Of a stretch of 36,694 nucleotides of DNA, positions 9,099-17,684 are shown piece after piece. Position numbers and translations under genes: made by a program. Source of the DNA: Methanohalobium sp. (lineage in GTDB: Archaea > Halobacteriota > Methanosarcinia > Methanosarcinales > Methanosarcinaceae). Location: positions 1 through 36,694 of the forward strand of contig NZ_JAHENT010000086.1 of NCBI RefSeq assembly GCF_018609725.1. The letters run 5' to 3'. The notes under the pieces are model-generated. The model was not told where the DNA came from. It did no database searches and saw only the letters and a list, made by a program, of their open reading frames with translations. Numbering within the stretch: the stretch's first letter is position 1; each line of letters opens with the position of its first letter.

Positions 9099-9435
9099 TC
9101 TCCCCCCGGTAATTATATGTTATCAATTTTATTTGTAGATATAATACAGATGATTTTTATCAGGTATATAACTTATTTGTTGCATATAGATATTTTTTAT
9201 CCACCTGATTACGACCAAAATTTATATATAACAGTATTCCCACAATGTTGCTGTTTCTACAAAATTGTATACTGTGGTATGTCTGAACAGCATGTCTCAA
9301 AAATTTGTTAAGACGTTGCAGTGGTTCGTTATACAGTATGCAGTCCCACCAAAAATCAAGCAAACTTGGTTTCATGGGTGTAGAAACAATAGACAAGGTA
9401 AATGTCTGCCCAAAAACAGCAAAAGGTGATTAAAA
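9099..9435. other. 337-base intergenic region between divergent genes
   Basis: No coding region is supported. A TATA-like TTTATATATAAC near 9219-9230 faces the small zinc-ribbon gene to the right, which would give a leader of nearly 190 bases, unusually long compared with the other transcripts here. I see no recognisable riboswitch or long inverted repeat in that leader. The start of the PEBP gene has AT-rich sequence to its right that could hold its promoter. Confidence 0.4.
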
Positions 9436-9651
9436 ATGAGGGAAAGAATGTTATATGGCATGCTGGGAATGGATCCGCACTCCACAAAGTCAATAACCAA
9501 AAAAACAATGCAGAGATGTCCAAAATGTGGAACCTATCAAAAGGTAGGAGACGAACCACAAAAATGTGTAAACGAAAAATGCAGAGCTGAAATTGTACGT
9601 GAAGATTTTAGCAACACTGCAAGGTCTACTATGATGATGGCATCGAAATAA
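9436..9651 (+). CDS. Small zinc-ribbon protein, unknown function
   Basis: A 71-residue protein with a single probable zinc ribbon: C28-xx-C31 (CPKCG) and C44-xxxx-C49 (CVNEKC). The N-terminal 20 residues are Met-rich and the C-terminus ends in a Met/Ser stretch. AGGTGA sits 5 nt before the ATG, a strong start; an ATG four codons later is less well placed. It is too short for an enzyme, so a nucleic-acid or protein-binding accessory is likely. It ends at a 9-bp terminator hairpin shared with the convergent dehydrogenase gene. I do not recognise the family. Confidence 0.7.
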   Translation: MRERMLYGMLGMDPHSTKSITKKTMQRCPKCGTYQKVGDEPQKCVNEKCRAEIVREDFSNTARSTMMMASK

Positions 9652-9671
9652 CCACATCCCCTGATGTGGTT
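9650..9671. terminator. Bidirectional terminator hairpin
   Basis: Perfect 9-bp stem AACCACATC/GATGTGGTT (9650-9658 and 9663-9671) with a 4-nt loop, followed on the plus strand by TTCCATTTT. It starts within the stop codon of the zinc-ribbon gene and lies 6 bases from the end of the convergent gene, so it probably terminates both. Confidence 0.65.
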
Positions 9672-9677
9672 TCCATT

Positions 9678-10655
9678 TTAAAACATTTTCAGTTTATTAC
9701 CCAAACCCTTCTCAACTGCTTTTCTATAAACAAGGTCTGCTGTTGATATATCCTGAATCGCAAGCCCTGTAGAATCAAATACCGTTATTTCTTTTCTAGA
9801 TTCCCTTCCCGTAATAGAGCAGGTTATTATATCTCCAAGTTCCCCATAAATGTCGGTTGTTGAGATTATATTATTTGACAAGGGTACATTGATTTCACCT
9901 GAATGTGATGCCTGTTCCATATCATCAATTATTACCTTTGAATTTTTAAGAATTTCAGATTCAAGTTCTTGCTTTCCTTTGGCATCCGCACCGATAGCAT
10001 TAATATGTGTTCCCTCATTTATCCATTCAAATTTTACTATAGGATTCCTTACAGGTGTAGTGGTTACTAAAATATCACAATCGCATACATCTTTTATGTC
10101 AGTCTTTATAAAATCCCCACCAACAACTAGTTTCATCCGGTCTTCAAATTCATCACAATGCTTACTGCTTTTGCTTGTAATTTTAACCTTCTCAATATTG
10201 AATATATGAGACAGTGCAAGCAACTGCGAACGTGCCTGGTTACCGGTGCCGATTATGCCTATGATTTTTGAGTCCGGTCTTGCAAGATATTTTGCAGCTA
10301 CCCCTCCGCCTGCACCGGTTCGCATATCCGTAAGATATGTACCATCCATTATTGAAATAGGTGCACCCGTTTCAGTTGAGTTAAGGATTACTGTCGCCAT
10401 CACAGTCGGCAAATCTCTGAATGGGTTATCAGGATGAACATTTACAATTTTTACACCACTAATATCCATATCTTCCAGATAGGTAGGCATCGTTCTAAGG
10501 TCGCCATTGTATTTATTGAAATAAAGATACAGTTTCGACGGCATCTGTACCTTTTTCAAACCATGCTGTTCAAATGCTTTTTCAACCACATCTATCGTGG
10601 ATTTCATATCAAGGACATTTTTAACATCACTCTGGTTTAGCCACAACACATCCAT
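9678..10655 (-). CDS. Alanine dehydrogenase / ornithine cyclodeaminase family protein
   Basis: Member of the mu-crystallin/ornithine cyclodeaminase superfamily, 325 residues. The Rossmann NAD(P) motif GIIGTGNQAR is near residue 137, after the substrate-domain segments GVKIVNVHPDN (near 67) and TDMRTGAGG (near 110). Archaeal members of known activity include NAD-dependent alanine dehydrogenase; others are ornithine cyclodeaminase or imino-acid reductases, and sequence alone does not settle which this is. AGAGGTAA lies about 6 nt before the start. It is divergent from the DUF434 gene, sharing a 72-base promoter region. Confidence 0.88.
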   Translation of the reverse strand: MDVLWLNQSDVKNVLDMKSTIDVVEKAFEQHGLKKVQMPSKLYLYFNKYNGDLRTMPTYLEDMDISGVKIVNVHPDNPFRDLPTVMATVILNSTETGAPISIMDGTYLTDMRTGAGGGVAAKYLARPDSKIIGIIGTGNQARSQLLALSHIFNIEKVKITSKSSKHCDEFEDRMKLVVGGDFIKTDIKDVCDCDILVTTTPVRNPIVKFEWINEGTHINAIGADAKGKQELESEILKNSKVIIDDMEQASHSGEINVPLSNNIISTTDIYGELGDIITCSITGRESRKEITVFDSTGLAIQDISTADLVYRKAVEKGLGNKLKMF

Positions 10656-10727
10656 GTACTGTTACCTCTTAATAAATTGTTTAAGATTACAACACCTATA
10701 AATCTTGCTGACATAATAACGATTAAG

Positions 10728-11408
10728 ATGCAAAATAATCCCCATTCAATTGAATTTTTCAGACAAAAGTTGTCAGAACCTGCTTTTGATGTCAGATATC
10801 TGTTCAATAGAGGATATCCAAGAACCAGTACAATACAATTTGTCGGCAACCATTACCGGTTAAATGAGGAAGAAAGGCATATACTCACAAGAGTGGTTGT
10901 ATCATCCAATAAATCAAAATTGAGAAAACAGATAAAAATAGAATGCAATCAAATCAACAATAGGAATCTTATTGTTGATGGCTACAATGTATTCATCACA
11001 GTTGAGAGTTTACTGAACAATTACATCCTTTGGAAAAGTGATGATGGATTTTTCAGGGATACAAGAGGAATTTTTAAAAAATTCAAAATCACGGATACAA
11101 CCTACAAAGCAATCGATGAGATACTAACGTTTCTTTTAGAATATCATATAAATTCAGTTATTATACTATTTGATAAACAGATTAGTAAAAGTGGCGAACT
11201 TGCCAGATTTTTAAGTGAAAGGCTTAAAAACTATTCTATTGAAGGATATGCCAGAACCTCAAGACATGTGGATTTTGATTTGAAAAATAATAGTTCTGAT
11301 TATATCATCGCAACCTCTGATGGAGCGGTAATTGATAATTCAAAACAAGTAATAGATATCCCAGAATGCATAGCAAAAAATAAAGGCTACAGAGCGTTTA
11401 CACTATAA
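10728..11408 (+). CDS. DUF434 protein with NYN/PIN-like C-terminal domain
   Basis: Archaeal DUF434 protein. The N-terminal part (AFDVRYLFNRGYPRTSTIQFV) is the DUF434 signature. The C-terminal part has three segments typical of metal-dependent PIN/NYN nuclease folds: NLIVDGYNVF, VIILFDKQ, and SDYIIATSDGAVID. I infer a possible RNase; no activity is established to my knowledge. A TATA-like CTATAAAT at 10696-10703 is about 28 bases before the ATG at 10728, with no ribosome site, so a leaderless start giving 226 residues fits better than the longer frame from 10677, which would begin upstream of the TATA box. Confidence 0.8.
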   Translation: MQNNPHSIEFFRQKLSEPAFDVRYLFNRGYPRTSTIQFVGNHYRLNEEERHILTRVVVSSNKSKLRKQIKIECNQINNRNLIVDGYNVFITVESLLNNYILWKSDDGFFRDTRGIFKKFKITDTTYKAIDEILTFLLEYHINSVIILFDKQISKSGELARFLSERLKNYSIEGYARTSRHVDFDLKNNSSDYIIATSDGAVIDNSKQVIDIPECIAKNKGYRAFTL

Positions 11409-11485
11409 AAATCAACAACCAACCACTACATACATTAACAACTTTTATTTTGAATTTAGAGTCAAAAAATGATATATAATGTTTA

Positions 11486-11508
11486 CCCCTAAATATAATT
11501 TATAGGGG
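11486..11508 (+). promoter_or_regulatory. Inverted repeat overlapping a ribosome binding site
   Basis: CCCCTA (11486-11491) and TAGGGG (11503-11508) form a 6-bp inverted repeat with an 11-nt spacer. The right arm is most of the GGGGAG ribosome site of the next gene. A TATA-like ATATATAAT lies at 11472-11480. If transcription starts before 11486, the repeat could hide the ribosome site in RNA; if it starts about 25 bases after the TATA box, the repeat is more likely a protein-binding operator. Confidence 0.35.
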
Positions 11509-11516
11509 AGTTTAAA

Positions 11517-11801
11517 TTGAAAAATAGAATTATAAAAATAAGGAGTTTGGTTTTATTTGTTTTGATACTGACACTATCAATCTATATAAAACCTTACTCT
11601 TTTGAATACAAAAAGTTTAAATCTGACAGTAATCCGATTGAGAAAAACCATCTAATAAACAACATCAAAAAAGTCACAAATTGGAATCACGATACAGGAA
11701 TAGAAAATGATGCCTCTACATTAAAATTTGTTGACCCTGTTTTGATGCTGATTATACTTGTAATGGCTTTTTTGCTTTTAAAAGCTATAGAACACGTCTG
11801 A
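11517..11801 (+). CDS. Small two-span membrane protein, unknown function
   Basis: A 94-residue protein starting at TTG, with GGGGAG 7 nt upstream. It has an N-terminal hydrophobic segment (about residues 9-24), a polar lysine- and asparagine-rich middle of about 45 residues, and a C-terminal hydrophobic segment (about 71-90) ending in KAIEHV. The layout suggests a short extracellular loop held by two spans, or an exported protein with a membrane anchor. I do not recognise a family. It precedes a frameshifted membrane gene by 83 bases. Confidence 0.6.
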   Translation: MKNRIIKIRSLVLFVLILTLSIYIKPYSFEYKKFKSDSNPIEKNHLINNIKKVTNWNHDTGIENDASTLKFVDPVLMLIILVMAFLLLKAIEHV

Positions 11802-11884
11802 TATCTAGTTATTTTATAAGAGTGCAATAAAGTTTTCCAGACTAAATTACAAATTAATTATTACACTCATCAGTGAGGGATAAA

Positions 11885-12195
11885 ATGGCAAATACTATAG
11901 TAAAAAGGATAGGTGAATTATCTCTTGGAAAAATTCTAGGAATCATATATGCAGTCATAGGTTTGATAATCGGTGTTATTGTAAGCTTTGTAACGCTTAT
12001 TGCGGGAAATATAGGTATGGGGAATGCAATTGGTGGTCCTGCTTACCTATTTGGTGCTGTTGCCATAATACCATGTCGGTATTTTATGGTATCATGAGTT
12101 TTATATTAGGGCTTATTATCGCTGTAATATACAACCTGATTGCAGGTTTTATCGGCGGTTTAGAAATAGACCTGGAAACAGATTCAAAAACATAA
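11885..12195 (+). pseudogene. Frameshifted small membrane protein
   Basis: The frame from 11885 (ATG with GAGGGA 6 nt upstream) encodes KRIGELSLGKILG, a hydrophobic span and GNAIGGPAYLFGAVAII, then runs into a stop at 12097. The adjacent frame, open from at least 12073 to 12195, continues without a break in character: VFYGIMSFILGLIIAV, then NLIAGFIGGLEIDLET. Together they make a plausible single membrane protein of about 100 residues, ending in a conserved-looking acidic tail. A one-base deletion or two-base insertion near 12065-12075 explains the split. It may be a true mutation, a sequencing error, or, less likely, recoding. Confidence 0.65.
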
Positions 12196-12224
12196 TATAT
12201 CCTTAATTTACTATTTTTTAAAGG

Positions 12225-12232
12225 ATATAAAT
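12225..12232 (+). promoter_or_regulatory. Probable TATA box of the mptN-like gene
   Basis: ATATAAAT is preceded by purine-rich AAAGG. It lies about 29-36 bases before the ATG at 12261, so transcription would start at or just before that codon. This supports a leaderless start at 12261 over the in-frame ATG at 12249. Confidence 0.5.
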
Positions 12233-12260
12233 AAATACTTCTATATTGATGGAAAATATA

Positions 12261-13175
12261 ATGGTCAAAATAGGGATAATAGTAACAGATAACAACGACT
12301 GGACCGCCAGAGCTCTGTACAATGCTGCAAAAGAGCGAAATTTTAACCCTGTTTTTATAAATCTGGAAAATATTGAAGTATCTATAGGCTCCACTATCCG
12401 TTATTCTCTAAGAGAAAACGGTTTATCTGAACTGGATGCTGTGGTAGTTAGGGATGTAGGGGCTGGTTCTATAGAAAGCGTAAGTTTTCGTTTTGATGTT
12501 CTGCGACAGCTGGATGAATCAGGGATACTTATTGTAAATACTCCTGAATCAATACAAAACGCGGCTAACAAATATTATTCCACATACCTTATGGCAAAAG
12601 CAAACCTGCCTGTTCCCTGTACAAGGGTTGTTCAAAGTGTTGAAAGTGCGTTAAAAACACTGGATGATTTCAGGGACGCAATTATAAAACCCGTGTTCGG
12701 ATTCAAGGGCATTGGTATTATAAGAATCAAAAATAATTCAATTATTGAATCAGATAATACAACAAATCCAAAACAGATTGAAGAAATGGTTAAAAATGAA
12801 CTTGATGATAAAGGAATGCTTTATATCCAGGAATATATCCCCAACATGGGGAGAGACATCCGTGCTTATGTAGTTGATGGCGAGGTGATTGGTGCCATAT
12901 ATCGAACCGCGACTGATGGAAAATGGTTAAGCAATTTAAGTCAGGGGGGTTCTTGTCAATGGTGTTCACTTACCCCCTACCAGAAAGAAATATCCATAAA
13001 TGCTGCCAATGCCATCGATACTGCCTTTGCGGGTGTCGACCTGATTGAAGGTAACAATAAAACCATGCTACTAGAAGTCAACGGTACACCATCAGGTGCA
13101 GGGATATACAAATCATTGGGAATTAACCCTGCTGATTATATAATGGACTACATCCAAAAACAAATGAGAGGATGA
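12261..13175 (+). CDS. mptN: RimK-type ATP-grasp ligase, probable tetrahydromethanopterin:glutamate ligase
   Basis: ATP-grasp amino-acid ligase of 304 residues. The N-terminal lid domain begins KIGIIVTDNNDW; the ATP-grasp core has IIKPVFGFKGIGI, the QEYIP strand and the Mg-binding LLEVNGTP near the end. In Methanosarcinales the one-carbon carrier is tetrahydrosarcinapterin, made by adding glutamate to tetrahydromethanopterin, the MptN reaction. RimK relatives also include CofF, which caps F420 with alpha-glutamate, so the exact substrate is inferred. The next gene, pth2, starts one base after its stop, indicating one transcript. Confidence 0.78.
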   Translation: MVKIGIIVTDNNDWTARALYNAAKERNFNPVFINLENIEVSIGSTIRYSLRENGLSELDAVVVRDVGAGSIESVSFRFDVLRQLDESGILIVNTPESIQNAANKYYSTYLMAKANLPVPCTRVVQSVESALKTLDDFRDAIIKPVFGFKGIGIIRIKNNSIIESDNTTNPKQIEEMVKNELDDKGMLYIQEYIPNMGRDIRAYVVDGEVIGAIYRTATDGKWLSNLSQGGSCQWCSLTPYQKEISINAANAIDTAFAGVDLIEGNNKTMLLEVNGTPSGAGIYKSLGINPADYIMDYIQKQMRG

Positions 13176-13176
13176 A

Positions 13177-13524
13177 ATGATAGATTACAAACAATGCATT
13201 ATAATAAGAGAAGACCTTAAACTTTCAAAAGGAAAACTTGCAACTCAAGCAGCACATGCAGCTGTTTCTTCAGTAGAAAAAGCAAGTAAATCCACCACTG
13301 AAAACTGGAAAACTGGTGGACAAAAAAAAGTGGTTCTTAAAGTCCCCGGATTACAGGATTTGTATGAATTAAAAGAAATAGCAGAAAAAAAAGATATACC
13401 CACTGCACTGATAAGTGATGCTGGACATACACAGATACCAGCAGGTACTGTTACAGCTTTAGGGATAGGGCCTGCAAAAGTAGAAGAACTTGACAGTTTC
13501 ACCAGTAACCTGAAACTTGTATAA
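13177..13524 (+). CDS. pth2: Peptidyl-tRNA hydrolase, archaeal/eukaryotic type (Pth2)
   Basis: Releases peptides from peptidyl-tRNA that dropped off ribosomes. The 115-residue length and the signature KLSKGKLATQAAHAA are typical of Pth2, as are LIxDAGHTQIPAGTVTALGIGP at the C-terminal half. GAGAGGA inside the end of the preceding ligase gene serves as the ribosome site, with only one base between the stop and this ATG, so the two are co-translated. Confidence 0.97.
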   Translation: MIDYKQCIIIREDLKLSKGKLATQAAHAAVSSVEKASKSTTENWKTGGQKKVVLKVPGLQDLYELKEIAEKKDIPTALISDAGHTQIPAGTVTALGIGPAKVEELDSFTSNLKLV

Positions 13525-13707
13525 TTATATAATTTCATGTGTATTAAATGAAAAAAGGATAAGTAAACAGGTTTTTACTGGTTTTTGTTTCCGGATATCT
13601 GGATAAAATGGATGTTATTCAGCAATACATTAACTCAAAAAAATCTGGTTAATCTAAAAAAGCCTGATATTGATTTTTGATTAGACTTAATATAAGAGCG
13701 AGGATTT

Positions 13708-15024
13708 ATGAAAGTTCCTGATATTGAAAAAGAAATTGGCATTGATCTGTATACAACATCCACCAATGGGATTGGTGGCACTTTGAGACAGGAAACCGAT
13801 GATTTCATTGTAAAAGAAATCACAAACCGTGAAGAAGGCGACACTGGTAAATACCTTATTCTTGAACTTAAAAAAAGCAACTGGGAAACACATCATCTTA
13901 TAAGAGACCTTTCCCGCAAATTGGGCATCAGTCAGAAACGTATTGGATTTGCAGGAACAAAAGACAAGCGAGCTGTTACAACCCAGAAAATAAGCATTTA
14001 CGATTTAAGCCTTGAAGATATAAATAATGTTACTTTAAAAGATTCCGAGATAAATTATATAGGAAGGTCTGATAAATCTGTAGAACTCGGTGACCTCATC
14101 GGAAATGAATTTTATATTACAGTAAGAAACACCGACCTTAGTATAGACGAGTTGTATAACCAGCTTGAAATTATTACCAAAGATATTAAACAAATGGGAG
14201 GCACTCCAAACTTTTTCGGTGTCCAGAGATTTGGTTCTACCCGTCCAGTCACACATATAGTTGGTGAATCACTTGTAAGAGGCAATCCAGAAGATGCCGC
14301 ACTTAAATATATTGCCTCTGCGTTTCCAGACGAACCTGAAGATACAAAATCAGCAAGGAAATATGTATATGAAACAAGGGACTATATTGAGGGATTAAAA
14401 CTCTATCCACTAAGGCTTAGATATGAACGTTCGATGATGGATTATCTGATTAAAAATCCGGATGATTATAGTGGTGCATTTAATGTGCTTCCAAGAAATA
14501 TACAAAGAATTTTTGTGCACGCTTATCAATCTTATATGTTTAACAGGATTTTGTGCCAGCGAATAAAGGAAGGACTGCCACTTAATAGAGCCGTAGAGGG
14601 AGATATTGTCTGTTTTAGAAATAAAGCTGGTTTACCGGACACCTCACGTATTCAGGAGGTGACATCGACAAATATTGATGGGATGAACAACCTTATCAAA
14701 CGCAAGCGCGCCTTTATAACTGCCCCGTTGATAGGATACCAAACAGAATTTTCTTCCGGAAAACCCGGAGAAATAGAAAAGAAGATATTTAGAGAGACTG
14801 GATTTTCCATAGAAGATTTTAAAGTCCCTTCAACTCCGGAGTTGGCATCAAAAGGTGTAAGAAGAGAAATTTTACTACATACCGAACCCTATTTTAAAGC
14901 AGATGAAGATGAGTTAAATCCCGGCAAATCAAAAGCTGTACTGGATTTTACACTTCCAAAAGGAAGCTATGCAACAACACTTTTAAGAGAGTATATGAAA
15001 GTAAACCCTCTTAAAATGAGCTAA
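13708..15024 (+). CDS. truD: tRNA pseudouridine synthase TruD/Pus7 family
   Basis: Makes pseudouridine at position 13 of tRNAs (TruD/Pus7 family). The catalytic motif GTKDKRAVT is present with the nucleophile D86. The 438-residue length is normal for archaeal members, which carry the TRUD insertion domain (roughly residues 170-330). FFGVQRFGSTRPVTH near residue 170 is another family hallmark. GCGAGGA lies 3-4 nt before the ATG. It follows pth2 after 183 bases, so it likely has its own promoter (AT-rich TTAATATAA just upstream). It ends 6 bases before the convergent pyrG. Confidence 0.96.
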   Translation: MKVPDIEKEIGIDLYTTSTNGIGGTLRQETDDFIVKEITNREEGDTGKYLILELKKSNWETHHLIRDLSRKLGISQKRIGFAGTKDKRAVTTQKISIYDLSLEDINNVTLKDSEINYIGRSDKSVELGDLIGNEFYITVRNTDLSIDELYNQLEIITKDIKQMGGTPNFFGVQRFGSTRPVTHIVGESLVRGNPEDAALKYIASAFPDEPEDTKSARKYVYETRDYIEGLKLYPLRLRYERSMMDYLIKNPDDYSGAFNVLPRNIQRIFVHAYQSYMFNRILCQRIKEGLPLNRAVEGDIVCFRNKAGLPDTSRIQEVTSTNIDGMNNLIKRKRAFITAPLIGYQTEFSSGKPGEIEKKIFRETGFSIEDFKVPSTPELASKGVRREILLHTEPYFKADEDELNPGKSKAVLDFTLPKGSYATTLLREYMKVNPLKMS

Positions 15025-15030
15025 TTGTTA

Positions 15031-16620
15031 TCATTTGTTATCCATCATTGCTTCAATAAACGCTTTGAAAGGCGGAGATGGATGCCCGGGTCTGGATGTA
15101 AATTCCGGATGGAACTGTGATGTGAAGAAGAATTTTTTCACGGGTATTTCTGCAATTTCCATACGTTTTCCATTATTCATTGCCGAAAATATCATTCCGT
15201 GTTTTTCAATTTTTTCAATATATTCAGGATTTACTTCGTACCTGTGTCTGTGTCTTTCTACTATCTCATCAGCTGAATAGATTTGCTGTGCCAGTGTACC
15301 CTGTTTTAAACATGCCTCATAAGTTCCAAGGCGCATTGTCGCTCCCATATTAACAAGGTCTTTCTGTTCAGGGAGGATATCAATAACCGGATGAGGAGTA
15401 TATGGATCGAACTCGGTACTATTGGCATTTTCTAACCCCACCACATTTCTTGCAAACTCAATTACACTAAGCTGCATACCCAGACATAGTCCAAGATACG
15501 GAATATCATGCTCTCTTGCATACTGGATGGCTTTAATTTTTCCTTCAATACCTCTTTCACCAAACCCACCTGGTACAAGTATTCCATCGTAATCAGAAAG
15601 GTTTTCCAGTGCATCAGAATCTCTATTAATCAATTCAGCATCAATCCATGTTGATTTAAAATTACAACCGCTTTCAATCGCAGCATGTTTTAAAGCTTCA
15701 CGGATGCTTATATAAGAATCTCCAAGATGTGTATACTTACCGATTATTGCAAATTTAACTTCGCCGGTGATAGATTTCATTTTTGAAACCATTTCATTCC
15801 AGGAAGTATCCTCGGTTATTTTATTAAGATTGAGCATTTTCATTAGATAATTGGTAAGTCCTTCCTTCTCCAACATTAGAGGGACTTCATAAATATCTTC
15901 AACATCGTTTGCACTTATAACAGCCTCTTCAGGAACATCACTAAACAACGAGATTTTTGAAATTGTACTTTCCAGTAGAGGTTCTTCACATCTGGCTACA
16001 ACCACATTTGGTGCAAGCCCAAGTTCTCTCATATCTCTTGTAGAGTGCTGGGTAGGTTTGGTCTTTTGTTCACCCTGTGCATCAAGTGGAACAAGTGTCA
16101 CATGTACAAAAATAGTATTATCCTCTGGTTCCTCTCTGTGCATCTGCCTCAGAGCTTCCAGGAAAGGCATACTTTCAATATCACCGATTGTTCCTCCTAC
16201 CTCTATCAGACAAATATCTGCACCACTATCAGATGCTACATCTCTTATCCAGTCTTTTATTTCATTTGTCACATGAGGTATAATCTGGACAGTTTTTCCC
16301 AGATATTCTCCACGTCTTTCTTTTGATATTACGGAATTGTAGATTTTACCGGTGGTTATATTATGGTCATGAGTTAGTTCCGTATCCAGAAACCGTTCAT
16401 AATTACCAAGGTCGAGGTCTACTTCTCCCCCATCCTTCAAAACATAAACTTCACCATGCTGATAAGGGCTCATCGTTCCTGCATCTATATTTATATAGGG
16501 GTCTATTTTGATTGCTGTTACCCTATAACCCTTATTTTTCAAATTCCGTCCTATAGATGCGGTTGTAATGCCTTTTCCCAGTCCGCTCATTACTCCGCCG
16601 GTAACTACGATGTACTTCAT
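15031..16620 (-). CDS. pyrG: CTP synthase (glutamine-hydrolysing)
   Basis: Aminates UTP to CTP using ATP and glutamine; cytoplasmic. The 529-residue protein has the N-terminal amidoligase domain ([17 protein letters not shown], then [11 protein letters not shown]) and the C-terminal glutaminase domain with GLCLGMQ holding the nucleophile Cys, and FHPEF holding the His-Glu pair. I start it at 16620, where the family begins. An ATG eight codons upstream (16644) overlaps the previous gene's stop as ATGA and might be used by translational coupling. Last gene of the Trm112-like, membrane protein, pyrG cluster. Confidence 0.97.
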   Translation of the reverse strand: MKYIVVTGGVMSGLGKGITTASIGRNLKNKGYRVTAIKIDPYINIDAGTMSPYQHGEVYVLKDGGEVDLDLGNYERFLDTELTHDHNITTGKIYNSVISKERRGEYLGKTVQIIPHVTNEIKDWIRDVASDSGADICLIEVGGTIGDIESMPFLEALRQMHREEPEDNTIFVHVTLVPLDAQGEQKTKPTQHSTRDMRELGLAPNVVVARCEEPLLESTISKISLFSDVPEEAVISANDVEDIYEVPLMLEKEGLTNYLMKMLNLNKITEDTSWNEMVSKMKSITGEVKFAIIGKYTHLGDSYISIREALKHAAIESGCNFKSTWIDAELINRDSDALENLSDYDGILVPGGFGERGIEGKIKAIQYAREHDIPYLGLCLGMQLSVIEFARNVVGLENANSTEFDPYTPHPVIDILPEQKDLVNMGATMRLGTYEACLKQGTLAQQIYSADEIVERHRHRYEVNPEYIEKIEKHGMIFSAMNNGKRMEIAEIPVKKFFFTSQFHPEFTSRPGHPSPPFKAFIEAMMDNK

Positions 16621-16640
16621 ATTGAATCCAACTACCTTTT

Positions 16641-17294
16641 TCATTTATTAATCGGGAGTTTTAAAAACAAATACATTATCAATGCTGTAAACAATATCGC
16701 CAGTATTACTGCTGGGTAAAATCCCATTTCAAATTCTATTCCTGTAGATTGGGTTGACAGGACGTATATCATAAAGGATGCAATCAATACACCTGCTATT
16801 AACAGGGCAAGTTTTGATGATACATCCAAACTTGATTTTATTGAATACGATGTACTATCAGAATCCCCTTTATTACTGTTTCGATTCACTTCAAATTTAT
16901 TATCCACTGTTATGTGGTCATCAACATCTACTTCTACTGAAATATTTGCTGATTTTTCACTACCTATTTTTATCGAAAAACCAGAAGTTTTTGATCCGTA
17001 TCCAACTGTTACATAAATGTCTCCTTCTACAAATCCCTCTCCTCCTATTGGAAGATGTGATATTACTGGCACGTACTCCTCGTGTCGGACGTATGGATTA
17101 TCTTCAAGGAAAGTTATATGGTCTTTGAGGTTATCACTGATTGAAAAATAAACATTTGTAGGTGAACCGTAATTAATCACAGCTATTTCAAAAGAATGTT
17201 CTCCACCAGGTGATAAAGGTATTTCTACAATATCATCTTCAAATTCAATCGAATTAATTTCCAACCTGTTAATATGTACCTGTTGCAATAACAT
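16641..17294 (-). CDS. Membrane-anchored protein with N-terminal beta-rich domain, unknown function
   Basis: A 217-residue protein. Residues 1-130 look like a beta-sandwich (alternating hydrophobic strands, [28 protein letters not shown]) similar in style to CARDB or Ig-like extracellular domains. A serine/asparagine-rich linker (about 135-155) leads to two membrane spans (about 160-180 and 190-212). There is no signal peptide, so the topology of the beta domain is uncertain. It overlaps the upstream pyrG start as ATGA and follows the Trm112-like gene by 28 bases. I do not recognise a named function. Confidence 0.75.
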   Translation of the reverse strand: MLLQQVHINRLEINSIEFEDDIVEIPLSPGGEHSFEIAVINYGSPTNVYFSISDNLKDHITFLEDNPYVRHEEYVPVISHLPIGGEGFVEGDIYVTVGYGSKTSGFSIKIGSEKSANISVEVDVDDHITVDNKFEVNRNSNKGDSDSTSYSIKSSLDVSSKLALLIAGVLIASFMIYVLSTQSTGIEFEMGFYPAVILAILFTALIMYLFLKLPINK

Positions 17295-17322
17295 ATATAT
17301 TCTTGAATATAAAAACTAATAC

Positions 17323-17535
17323 TTATTCTCTAATATCTGGCGGGATCAGATTAGGTATACCGTCTTCTACAGGGTAGTATTCCTTGCATTGTGAACAATA
17401 AAACGTACCTGATTTTATTTCAACTTCATCTTCTTCGACAATGTTTAAAACCAAATCCCCTTTACAGATAGGGCATGCCAGTATGTCCATTAATTCTTTT
17501 TTCAACTGCTCACCTAACACTGGATACATCATCAA
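17323..17535 (-). CDS. Trm112-family zinc-binding protein
   Basis: A 70-residue protein with CPICKG and the CSQCKEYYPVEDGIPNLIPP ending that defines the Trm112/YcaR family. In eukaryotes and haloarchaea Trm112 is the partner and activator of several methyltransferases that act on tRNA, rRNA and release factor; here that role is inferred. The Cys pairs probably hold one zinc. AAAGGT precedes three consecutive ATG codons; the exact first residue is uncertain by a few codons. First gene of the minus-strand cluster ending in pyrG. Confidence 0.88.
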   Translation of the reverse strand: MMMYPVLGEQLKKELMDILACPICKGDLVLNIVEEDEVEIKSGTFYCSQCKEYYPVEDGIPNLIPPDIRE

Positions 17536-17684
17536 TCATATCAACCTTTTGGTAAACTAAAAGCATATATAAAAACATAACACCAGAAAATATTTAAGCA
17601 GTTCCGAGAGTTTCAAATAACATTCATACTTTAGTTTAGGATAAATTTGCAATTAATACCTAATCTTGATTGGAGGTGAAGGTT

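Noticed and set aside
11820-11868. Imperfect inverted repeat GAGTGCAATAA/TTATTACACTC before the frameshifted gene
   Set aside because: Ten of eleven positions match, but the 27-base spacer and AT-rich content make it too weak to call an operator without conservation data.
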